From the NCBI RefSeq assembly GCF_003437035.1, contig NZ_QSRL01000009.1, positions 27,453 through 91,452 of the forward strand: DNA of 64,000 nt. Reading direction: 5' to 3'. The position numbers and the translations under genes are program-made. This document shows positions 28,636 through 36,176 of this stretch, one piece after another (the first letter of the stretch is position 1; each line of letters opens with the position of its first letter). A model generated the notes under the pieces. It saw only the letters and a program-made list of their open reading frames with translations, was not told the DNA's origin and did no database searches. The stretch comes from Collinsella sp. TF08-11AT (GTDB lineage: Bacteria; Actinomycetota; Coriobacteriia; Coriobacteriales; Coriobacteriaceae).

Positions 28636-28688
28636 ATTTAACGGTGAACGGCGAAGCCATCCATAAAGGGCTCCGCCGTTCACAAATA
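28636..28688. promoter_or_regulatory. Long hairpin between WYL and EcoRV-type genes
   Basis: The stem GTGAACGGCG (28644-28653) with CGCCGTTCAC (28674-28683) is extended inside by AGCC/GGGCT and outside by CTATTT/AAATAG with a small bulge. It sits in the 317-base divergent region upstream of both genes. It could be a WYL operator, a terminator or a small RNA; nothing decides between these. Confidence 0.5.
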
Positions 28689-28798
28689 GATTAGCACAAC
28701 TCGTATACGACGTAATGACTGTTAGGGCGCACTCGCAGCAAACTTGAATCACCTTGATTGGCAACCTCGAGCAGAGCCGAAGGCGACCGAATGCATCC

Positions 28799-28826
28799 TT
28801 GTTTTTATTCATTGGCGAGCTACAAT
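28799..28826 (+). promoter_or_regulatory. Candidate promoter of the restriction gene
   Basis: TTGTTT (28799-28804) and TACAAT (28821-28826) with a 16-bp spacer, about 52 bp before the predicted transcription entry into the EcoRV-like gene. The leader between the -10 and the ATG at 28885 is AT-rich with only a weak AGAGA ribosome site, which would keep nuclease expression low. Confidence 0.45.
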
Positions 28827-28884
28827 CAACGCAAACCGACCCATCGATATTTCTCTGCAGGCATCGATTGAAATAGAGACAACA

Positions 28885-29718
28885 ATGTTTGATTTAATTA
28901 GCGAATTCAATAAAACTGTAGCCGAGCATAATGTCGATTGGGTTGCTAAGGGATTTGCTTTTCGCGACGAAACCATCTATCCAATCGGATATGACACGAA
29001 ACTGCTCGGAAGAATTTTCGAGATGCTTACCGAGCCGTTGCTCAAGGAGATTGCCGACGACTTCGGGTTTACGCTAACGACCCCAGACAAACAAAACTAC
29101 TATCCGGACTTTGTACTAACCCCTCAAAACGAAGAGGGGAATCGAATTGCTGTCGATGTCAAATCAACTTATCGAAAGCACCTAAAGAGAGGAGGCATTG
29201 CTCCATATAAATTTACACTTGGATCATATGCATCTTTTCTGCGCGATGGGAGGAAGAACATCCTCTATCCCTATAATCAGTTCTGCAAACACTACGTAAT
29301 CGGATTCGTCTACGACCGAAACGACGAAATAGAGAGCGCACGTCCCTGCTACCCCCTTAACCAATTAAAAGAAATACCCGAACCCTACAGCAATGTTGAA
29401 TTCTTTATTCAAGAGAAATACCGCATTTCAGACTTCACCACCGGTAGCGGCAATACCGAAAATATCGGAACTATTTCCTCGAATTCAATCAGCCCATTCA
29501 CTCAGGGTTCAGGGCCTTTTTCAAAGATGGGGAACGATGCATTCGAACTTTATTGGCGAAACTATCCAAAATATACAGCGAAAGAAAAGAGTTACACCGA
29601 CTTTCAGGGATTCAGAAGATGGGTCGAAACAAACGTTATTGAAATTGATTCAAGCCTACGCGATCGAATTCTCTCCTATGGCGATGTCGTCAACGACAGC
29701 CGGGGCGACAGAAAGTAA
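28885..29718 (+). CDS. EcoRV-like type II restriction endonuclease
   Basis: A 277-residue homologue of R.EcoRV (245 residues), which cuts GATATC to blunt ends. The catalytic set is conserved at nearly the same positions: E46 (IFEML), D75 (YYPDF), D91 and K93 (AVDVKSTY), against E45, D74, D90 and K92 in EcoRV. Other shared pieces are YPIGYDTK, YASFLRDGRKNILYP, TGSGNTENIG and LYWRNY. ATG 28885 is chosen because the homology begins there. It converges with the matching methylase. The region is AT-rich relative to the core genome, consistent with horizontal transfer. GATATC specificity is inferred from homology. Confidence 0.93.
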   Translation: MFDLISEFNKTVAEHNVDWVAKGFAFRDETIYPIGYDTKLLGRIFEMLTEPLLKEIADDFGFTLTTPDKQNYYPDFVLTPQNEEGNRIAVDVKSTYRKHLKRGGIAPYKFTLGSYASFLRDGRKNILYPYNQFCKHYVIGFVYDRNDEIESARPCYPLNQLKEIPEPYSNVEFFIQEKYRISDFTTGSGNTENIGTISSNSISPFTQGSGPFSKMGNDAFELYWRNYPKYTAKEKSYTDFQGFRRWVETNVIEIDSSLRDRILSYGDVVNDSRGDRK

Positions 29719-29842
29719 CGGCTATTAGGAGAAAAGTGGACGAAGGAAAGGGAAACACGAGATTAAAGGTGGACTAGGGGACGTTATTCCATCTACTTCT
29801 ATATCATCATTTCCAGCACATGAACCAAGTAAGAGTTATTTC

Positions 29843-30676
29843 TTAGGCCTTCACGAGAAGCGCTTCGATCATTGAATTGCGTAAGCTCTGCTTCGAGCCG
29901 ACGTGATAAAAATGGGAGAATTCAAAGCACTCAAAATCACTCCAACAGTTTTCAATATGCTCATTCACCCTGTACTTATTCTCTTTCCACATGGAAAGAT
30001 AGACATCCGCCTGAGTCGCATGAGCAGCATCAGCCAGAGCAACAGCTTCAGACTCTGGCCATTCACCCACATAATTTGTATCGCGGCCGATATAAGGAGG
30101 GTCGAGATAAACACAGTCGCCTTTTCTTGGCGCCCGCATAATCTCTTTCCAATCGCAAGATTTGAACTCCCAGTCTTTGCCTTCCATGGCAGCCTGCACC
30201 CTATCAATCTGATTGCATATCTTAGTTATATACGACCTGGAAAAACGCTCGGGCTTCTTGCAAAATGGAACGTTAAACATCCCGCTCCTATTGAAACGCA
30301 TAACGCCGTTAAAACAGGACCTATTTAAGAAGATAAAGTCATACGGTGAATGACTTGTATTGAATCTGTCCCTTACCTCGTAGTAGTATTCCGCTCCACC
30401 AGTACGCAACATCACAGATTCGCGTTCAAGGTATTCCCGCATAGACTCTGATGTTATTTCATGCCGCTGCACGCTTCTATAAAAATCAATAATGTGTTGA
30501 TTGCGATCACCGACCACCGCTCTCTGTGGACAAACGTTAAATAGCACAACCCCGCTCCCCAAAAACGGCTCGTACCATATCCCCTGCTGCTTATCCCAGT
30601 TTATTGTCTCCTCAATGAAGGGGACTAGCTTCGTTTTAATTCCCTGGCATTTAATGGGGGGAACAATTACCGACAT
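29843..30676 (-). CDS. EcoRV-type DNA adenine methyltransferase
   Basis: A 277-residue Dam-family N6-adenine methylase: SAM-binding motif I EPFLGSG (about 36-42), FIFLNRSCFNGVMRFN, and the catalytic DPPY in VYLDPPYIGRDTNYVG. M.EcoRV belongs to this alpha-class, so this enzyme should protect the GATATC sites cut by the converging nuclease. Starts are TTG 30679 or ATG 30676; GGAGG lies 4 nt before the ATG. It is separated from the HNH gene by a 295-base AT-rich gap, so probably has its own promoter. Confidence 0.92.
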   Translation of the reverse strand: MSVIVPPIKCQGIKTKLVPFIEETINWDKQQGIWYEPFLGSGVVLFNVCPQRAVVGDRNQHIIDFYRSVQRHEITSESMREYLERESVMLRTGGAEYYYEVRDRFNTSHSPYDFIFLNRSCFNGVMRFNRSGMFNVPFCKKPERFSRSYITKICNQIDRVQAAMEGKDWEFKSCDWKEIMRAPRKGDCVYLDPPYIGRDTNYVGEWPESEAVALADAAHATQADVYLSMWKENKYRVNEHIENCWSDFECFEFSHFYHVGSKQSLRNSMIEALLVKA

Positions 30677-30971
30677 CAAACCTCCGATGCGCCGTCCATG
30701 TTCAGACTCAAGGATTTTAGTTTAGACGCTAGCTGGGACACAACACACGTTGCGCACATCAATATCCCTTTCCTCAACCCAAGAATCGGCAGCGAAGCAT
30801 GGCACGCACCCCCATATCCATCGTTAAGCCAAATAAAGCCAATACTCTTCGAAAATCATTCCTAATAATTAATAACGACCCTCAAATACTAAAAATGTCT
30901 CCGGATAACGAGGACGCTTAAGCAACGTCTTAACAACAATCGCTTTCAACTCGGGCTTTCCATACGGACCC
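30677..30971. other. AT-rich gap upstream of the methylase
   Basis: No recognised gene lies in these 295 bases. One minus-strand frame ending with TAA at 30869-30871 encodes PYGKPELKAIVVKTLLKRPR and more, about 35-45 residues, starting within the end of the HNH gene; it has no good start and may be a remnant. Promoter signals for the methylase should be here but none is clear. Confidence 0.4.
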
Positions 30972-31748
30972 CTACCCCTTAAACACCATATCGTTGTGAT
31001 ATTCAATAAACTCAGCTCTTGGGGCGAATCGTTTCGGAAGCGTAATCGGCTCTCCGTTGTAGCGCCACAAGTACTCGTCCTCAGGAGTTTCGTGCTCGAC
31101 CACGCTAGACACCACTATCTTTAGGTCCTTCGTAATGGTGATTAGTCCCCGGTCGAACGCTTTATCGTGCAATGCGTTCAAAAGCAAGCCGTTGTCGGGC
31201 GCGAGTCGCTCCGTCTTTGGATCAGAGACTTTCCAGGGCTTGATATGGCTAGCAACCAACAGAGCCTTGTTCGTTAGCCCCGTCAAGCAGCATCTTGAAT
31301 CGTAATTGACGAGCAGGGTATTTCGAAAGAACTCCTGGTTCACCCGCATCGAAACAATTGCCTCGCGCTCCTTGCCCTCTGGCAAATCAAAGCCGATCGT
31401 CTCTTTCAGCTCATCACTTAGCGGTTCTTTAAAATCGAAACGGTTGAGGAAAACCTCAGTCGCCTCCTCGACAAGCTCATCACCAGCAGAGGAATACTCA
31501 GCCCAAACCATCTTGTCCATTTTGCTTGCATGGGTCATTCCAACCTTGCCGCGAGCACGTCGACGCTCATCGAATGATGCAAGGTTCCAGATTTTTAGAG
31601 CAACCGCGCCCGGCGTTCTGCCAATGGCCTTAGCTAGCGCCTGGACATCCTCGTTTGTATCATCAACCTTTTTCGATGGTAGGGCGAGGTACAGAAACAG
31701 AGCCGCAAGGGTTTCTTCCCTCGACCATTTGCTTCCACGACCAGCCAT
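30972..31748 (-). CDS. HNH endonuclease
   Basis: This 258-residue protein has an N-terminal helix-turn-helix-like part (WSREETLAALFLYLALPSKK, then IGRTPGAVALKIWNLASFD) and a C-terminal HNH nuclease domain. The HNH segment reads SRCCLTGL, LVASHIKPW, LAPDNGLLLNALHDKAFDRG, with the metal-binding His/Asn residues in place. Related proteins are stand-alone restriction-like nucleases. GAGGAG precedes ATG 31748. It follows the unknown gene at 31827 by 78 bp and is probably the last gene of operon B. Confidence 0.85.
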   Translation of the reverse strand: MAGRGSKWSREETLAALFLYLALPSKKVDDTNEDVQALAKAIGRTPGAVALKIWNLASFDERRRARGKVGMTHASKMDKMVWAEYSSAGDELVEEATEVFLNRFDFKEPLSDELKETIGFDLPEGKEREAIVSMRVNQEFFRNTLLVNYDSRCCLTGLTNKALLVASHIKPWKVSDPKTERLAPDNGLLLNALHDKAFDRGLITITKDLKIVVSSVVEHETPEDEYLWRYNGEPITLPKRFAPRAEFIEYHNDMVFKG

Positions 31749-31826
31749 GATTGCTCCTCGCCCGCGCACCGCTCACGTAATAGGTCCAGGATAATCCCGC
31801 GGGGGACCGCGGCCGCCGCCTTTTTC

Positions 31827-32654
31827 TCATTCGTCGGTGAATGATTGAAACAACGGCACCTCCCTGCGCTCCTCATACCCTCGCTCAAGTTTCTTCCCAA
31901 GCTCGGCAGCGCAGCGCTTCGTTTCCTTAGAAAACAGGTCATCGATAGCCCTGTCGATTCGCGTGCAAGTCTGCCGGTGCTCGTTCTTCCAGGGCAGGTT
32001 GAGTCCCAAACTCGCATCCCAATAGCCGCCGAGTTTGGCGTTGATCACTTCCTCGGGATACAGCACGTCGCGGCGAATCCCTTCGATCGCCTCGTCCTCG
32101 TCCATATCACAGGCTGTCTCGCCCTGCACGAGGCACTTGCGCAGCTCCTTTTGCGCCCGGATGCTGTTCAGCATGCGAACGCACACCACGGCCAAAAAGC
32201 GGTAGCGCTCGCACAGGTCCCACTCGCCGCCGAGCCATACGCGATAGCCCAGCATTTCGCTCGCGGACTCATCATCCATCAAGATCAATTCCCACGGACG
32301 TACTTTGGCGAGCACATCCTCACCTAGCATTTGAACGCCGCCGCGTGTAAAGATGCACGGCTCCACGTCGTAATAGCCAAAGCCGTGGCCTGCACCACGA
32401 CGATTGATGACGTGCTTGGGCAGCAGGACGATATTGTCGCTGGGCTCGGGGTCAACCTTGCGCAGCTTTTTGACCTTGCGGCGGGCGCGCTTTAAGCTGC
32501 GCTCGTTATCGACACGGCCGCGGCCGTCCGGCTTGCCGCCGTATCGCAGGGCAACCTCGCGCGCCAGGATCTTTGTGTCCGCAGCGCACAGCAGGTCGCT
32601 CACGGTGGGCAGGTCTTCCCACTCAATGCCGTCGACATCCCAAATCCTGCTCAT
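31827..32654 (-). CDS. Unknown charged protein in operon B
   Basis: A 275-residue soluble protein. The start MSRIWDVDGIEWEDLPTVSD and a basic stretch (RSLKRARRKVKKLRK, about 54-68) suggest contact with nucleic acid. The middle contains ILMDDESASEMLGYRVWLGG, and the tail is rich in Lys, Arg and Glu. I do not recognise the family. ATG 32654 (AGAGG upstream) is preferred over an upstream TTG. It lies 74 bp after clpP and 78 bp before the HNH gene. Confidence 0.65.
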   Translation of the reverse strand: MSRIWDVDGIEWEDLPTVSDLLCAADTKILAREVALRYGGKPDGRGRVDNERSLKRARRKVKKLRKVDPEPSDNIVLLPKHVINRRGAGHGFGYYDVEPCIFTRGGVQMLGEDVLAKVRPWELILMDDESASEMLGYRVWLGGEWDLCERYRFLAVVCVRMLNSIRAQKELRKCLVQGETACDMDEDEAIEGIRRDVLYPEEVINAKLGGYWDASLGLNLPWKNEHRQTCTRIDRAIDDLFSKETKRCAAELGKKLERGYEERREVPLFQSFTDE

Positions 32655-32728
32655 GTTCAACCTCTTTCTGGCCGTTAAACTACGCGATCGTTCGCCCCGC
32701 TCTATATGCCCACAAGATATGAGCCCCG

Positions 32729-33331
32729 CTAGAGCGCCTTCTTACTCGGAGCAATCGCCTCGTCCACCAGACCCAACTCCAGAGCGCGCCTGGCGTTGCA
32801 CCAGCAGTCGCGCTCGGTGAGCTCGTGGAACTCCTGGGCGCTCAGGTTGCCATGCTCGGCCAGCAGCTCGTCCAGCTCGGCGCGCATGGCCGCCGTGTGC
32901 TGGGCCACGATCTCGATATCGGTCTGCTGCGCCATGCCCGTGCCGCCCATCAACTGGTGGATGAGCACTTGCGTGTGGCGGTATACCTGGCGGTGGTCGC
33001 CGCAGGCCAAGATCACCGCGGCCATCGAGGCCACGACGCCCTCGCCCACCGTGATCACGGGGCAGTCGAGCGACTGCATGGTGTCGATGAGCGCCAGCCC
33101 CGCCGTAACGCTACCGCCCGGGCTGTTGATGATGAGGGTGATGGGCTCGGTGGCGCTCTGATGCTCCAACACCAGCATGGACTTAATAAGGCCATTGCAG
33201 GTCACATCTTTGACCTCGCCTTCCAGCAGCAGCACGCGGCTGTTAAGCAGCTCACTTGCCATATCGACGGCGGCAACGCGACCGTCCTTGGACTTCTTGA
33301 TAATGCTAGGCTCACGATACATAACGGACAT
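32729..33331 (-). CDS. ClpP-like serine protease subunit
   Basis: A 200-residue ClpP homologue with an apparently intact triad: Ser102 in VVASMAAVILACG, His125 in VLIHQLMGG and Asp175 in ERDCW. The INSPGGSVTAGLA oxyanion segment and the closing GLVDEAI are also typical. ClpP forms tetradecameric chambers fed by ClpX or ClpA. It is unusual that this copy lies in an operon with a VirD4-like ATPase, far from any housekeeping clpX. The ClpX-like gene at 15815-17584 is the obvious partner by its retained docking loop. Its divergence from housekeeping ClpP (e.g. MAAVILACG for MGAFLLAAG) suggests a dedicated protease. Confidence 0.9.
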   Translation of the reverse strand: MSVMYREPSIIKKSKDGRVAAVDMASELLNSRVLLLEGEVKDVTCNGLIKSMLVLEHQSATEPITLIINSPGGSVTAGLALIDTMQSLDCPVITVGEGVVASMAAVILACGDHRQVYRHTQVLIHQLMGGTGMAQQTDIEIVAQHTAAMRAELDELLAEHGNLSAQEFHELTERDCWCNARRALELGLVDEAIAPSKKAL

Positions 33332-33445
33332 GGTAATTCCCTTCTAAACGGAATCGGTAAGGAAGTAAAACGAGGCCGCACGGCTAGCGGCCAATGGAAG
33401 CCGTGCGGTCAAATAGGCAAGATGGAGCGCGCGAAGCTGCAAGGA

Positions 33446-34930
33446 CTAATCCCTCAGCCACTTGGCCGCATTGGGATGGTCGCCGCAAAAATACTTCTTG
33501 GCACGGAAGGGGCGCATGCCGGTTACTTTGACCAGGCAGTCGGTACGCGGCATAAGCCCCACCTCGCCCGGGGTTATCACGCAACCGCGCACATCGACGG
33601 CAGTACGCTCGGCGCCCACGTAATTGGTGCCCAGAACCGACTCGCCGCACAGATTGCTTATGTACTCCTGTGTCGCGATGTTGCTGCCGCCGCCCATATA
33701 GATCAAGCTGTCGCAGTTATCGAGGATGGTAAGCGCTGCGGATTTGCCGTACGCACCATCGAGCTGACTCAGCGATTGCGCGCACATCAAAAAGCTAATG
33801 CCACGGCTGCGCACGGTCGCAATACTCCGCTCAAAATCGGGAATGCGGCCCACGTTGGGAAACTCATCCAGAATAAAGTGCACGTGGCGCTGCAAATGCC
33901 CGCTGGGGTTGGAATCAGCGCGGCGCTGGGCCAGGTTAAACAGCTGCTTAAGGGCAACGTTCGCAAGCCATGCATTGGTCGAGTCGTTGTCGCTCACCTT
34001 AAGATCGATTACGCGCTTGCCCTCGTCGATACGGTCGAGGCGCATCTCGTCTTTCTCAAAGACGCGCATGAGCTGGGGGGTCTTAAGCCGCGAGATGGTC
34101 GCGTTAAGCGTGATCAGAATGCTCTTAAGCGTTCTATCGGCTGCCCCGCGAAAATCACGATACTGTTCAACGCCATACAGGTCCGCGTTCGCAGAATCAT
34201 ACTTGCCAAGAAATTCCTTGGACTCCACCTGCTCCACAAGGTGATCCAGCGGAAATCGTCCCTCGCCATCTCCCGTAACCTTGATGAGTGCCGCCAGCTT
34301 AAAGACGTTGTTCATCTTAAGATAGCGTCGCGGAGCTGCGGGATCCCCGTCCGGCGCAAATGTGCCGGCAAGGCACTCTAAGAGGAACAGGATTCCAATA
34401 ATCGCTCGAAGTAGCAGATCGCTCGCATTGTCCCAAAACGGATCGTCCCTAAAGCTACGCCTGTCAGGATCGACCCCCTCCATGATTGACGCCACTGTGG
34501 TGGGGATATCCTCGACATCCATCACGTAGCGCAAAGGATCGTACCCGGACGACTGCTCGGGATTGATGGTGTCGAGAACCGTTACCTCGTAGCCGTCCTC
34601 CTCGAAGCCCTTCCCCGTACGGCGCAGCAGCTCGCCCTTGGTGTCCGTGACCACATAGCAGCACTCGTGGTGATTGAGCAGGTTGGGCAAAATGAAACTC
34701 GCCGTTTTGCCGCTGCCGGTACCGCCAAAGGCAAACACATTGTTGGACACGCTCGTCTCCCAGTGCTTGTCGCCCTCGTAGAAAGCCACCGTGGCACCTT
34801 GCGCCAAGATCACATCGCGCTGCTCATCGCCGGATGACAGCGTCTGCATTTCCTCCTTGGTCGCCCACTTCTTGGTCTGATACTCCGTTTGCTGCGCGGC
34901 CTCGTAGCCGTACATCTTAATGACCGACAT
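33446..34930 (-). CDS. Soluble VirD4/TraG-like coupling ATPase
   Basis: A 494-residue T-DNA-motor ATPase of the VirD4/TraG family, closest in pattern to the CD1115-type coupling proteins of integrative elements. Walker A is GGTGSGKT (69-76), followed by FILPNLLNHHECCYVVTDTKG; Walker B is FILDEFPNVGRIPDF, then SIATVRSRGISFLMCAQSLS. Unlike normal coupling proteins it begins directly with the cytosolic part (YQTKKWATKEEM) and has no transmembrane helices. No relaxase or mating-pair genes are present, so a role outside conjugation is likely, perhaps as a DNA-pumping hexamer. ATG 34930 has GAAAGGGG upstream. Confidence 0.9.
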   Translation of the reverse strand: MSVIKMYGYEAAQQTEYQTKKWATKEEMQTLSSGDEQRDVILAQGATVAFYEGDKHWETSVSNNVFAFGGTGSGKTASFILPNLLNHHECCYVVTDTKGELLRRTGKGFEEDGYEVTVLDTINPEQSSGYDPLRYVMDVEDIPTTVASIMEGVDPDRRSFRDDPFWDNASDLLLRAIIGILFLLECLAGTFAPDGDPAAPRRYLKMNNVFKLAALIKVTGDGEGRFPLDHLVEQVESKEFLGKYDSANADLYGVEQYRDFRGAADRTLKSILITLNATISRLKTPQLMRVFEKDEMRLDRIDEGKRVIDLKVSDNDSTNAWLANVALKQLFNLAQRRADSNPSGHLQRHVHFILDEFPNVGRIPDFERSIATVRSRGISFLMCAQSLSQLDGAYGKSAALTILDNCDSLIYMGGGSNIATQEYISNLCGESVLGTNYVGAERTAVDVRGCVITPGEVGLMPRTDCLVKVTGMRPFRAKKYFCGDHPNAAKWLRD

Positions 34931-34968
34931 TGCACGGCCCCTTTCTTGTCGATAGTTCTGCGTGATTG

Positions 34969-35886
34969 CTAGGAAATACGGTCGACGTCTGCGCCCTCCT
35001 TGGGGCTCGTCGCACACGGCAACTTGACCGCACCGTCAATCAGACGCTCGGTTTGCGCCACATAGCTCTCGCGCGCCGCGATTGAGACTGACCCGTCGCG
35101 CAGATATGCAAGCAATGCATCAATCATCAGCTTGTCGAGCAGGCCATACTCTTTGGCCTGAGCGAAGTTGAGGGTGTAGCGGTCCTGGAGCTCCCGTACC
35201 TTAGTTGCCAAATCGATTTCCATCTTTTCCTCCATGCAATAAAAGTTCTCCCGATTGTCCGAAAGAGCCTCAAACGGGCGTTTGACGCATAGCTCAAAGT
35301 TGAAACGCGGACTGGTATCGAATACGTGTCTCTGCACCTTGAGATAGCGCTTATAAAACATGACGGCATCGTCCTCGTCCGCCGTAAAACCGCGCGACCC
35401 ATCGCGATGCACGTGGTCGCAGGGTCTTTTGTAGTCAATGCTTCGCACAAAGCGAGACAGAATATATCCACCTTGTTCAGACGAGTACTTCATACCTGTC
35501 GTAACCTGCTCGAACATGCGCACACCGCTCGACTTAAAGCGCGGATTGCTTCCGTGCTCAAACATGCCAATTAAGATGGCCATGCAGTGCGCGCAGTTAT
35601 CGCGCTGGGGAAAATACAGCGACAACAAAGCGAGCGACGCTGCGGCCAAAAGCTCGCGGGCCTCGTGCACATCGTCTCGATACTGCTCGGGCACCAGCCC
35701 GGGAATATCGGGCGAGTGCTTTTCCAGCACGTCAACGAGTGCCTTGGCCAAGCGCTCGGTATCCTGCTCGCCGCAGTACGGATACGGAAACGGCATCTCT
35801 GCCTTCCCGTTCTTTTTGCACATGCTGCGGAGATCTTCGTCGATCGTGTTGAGGAACACCTCGTAAATGCTGTCTTCATTCTTCAT
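34969..35886 (-). CDS. Unknown protein heading operon B
   Basis: This 305-residue soluble protein starts MKNEDSIYEVFLNTIDEDLR and includes LLAAASLALLSLYFPQRDNC, four-Cys-containing stretches (CAHCM) and MFYKRYLKVQRHVF. It has no membrane segment or catalytic motif I recognise. AGGAAG precedes the ATG. It is directly upstream of the VirD4-like gene (38-bp gap) and is probably an accessory subunit or adaptor of that ATPase. Confidence 0.7.
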   Translation of the reverse strand: MKNEDSIYEVFLNTIDEDLRSMCKKNGKAEMPFPYPYCGEQDTERLAKALVDVLEKHSPDIPGLVPEQYRDDVHEARELLAAASLALLSLYFPQRDNCAHCMAILIGMFEHGSNPRFKSSGVRMFEQVTTGMKYSSEQGGYILSRFVRSIDYKRPCDHVHRDGSRGFTADEDDAVMFYKRYLKVQRHVFDTSPRFNFELCVKRPFEALSDNRENFYCMEEKMEIDLATKVRELQDRYTLNFAQAKEYGLLDKLMIDALLAYLRDGSVSIAARESYVAQTERLIDGAVKLPCATSPKEGADVDRIS

Positions 35887-36006
35887 GAATGCTTCTTCCT
35901 ATCCGGTTGCGGATGTTTGTCGATAAGTCTGTTCTATGTTTTAGAATGGTCTGAGGCATGGACGATGACAATCGACCTAACCTGTAGCTTCGTTAGTGAA
36001 ATCACC

Positions 36007-36112
36007 CTGCTTGATAGCGCAGTTTACCTAAAGGCTGTGTAGCGATTGCATCAAGCAGTTTGTATTGAGTTGGTTTTGGATTACTTCGAGAATAGCACAG
36101 TGCTCTGTTCTC
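36007..36112. promoter_or_regulatory. Inverted repeats between divergent operon B and M-S gene
   Basis: The 290-base AT-rich gap 35887-36176 holds two dyads. CTGCTTGAT (36007-36015) pairs with ATCAAGCAG (36050-36058). Farther right, AGCAC-A-GTGCT (36094-36104) is a perfect palindrome framed by GAGAA (36088-36092) and TTCTC (36108-36112). Both are good operator candidates. A TAATAT -10-like hexamer lies at 36141-36146 before the rightward gene, without a convincing -35. Confidence 0.5.
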
Positions 36113-36176
36113 GTCATTAGAAATTATCAAATTTTTCTGCTAATATATAACCCACTAAGAAGAAAGGGCTCTATAC

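Noticed and set aside
32825..34381. 518-residue plus-strand frame across clpP and the VirD4-like gene
   Set aside because: It spans two well-supported minus-strand genes with complete motifs and has no ribosome site or recognisable domain.
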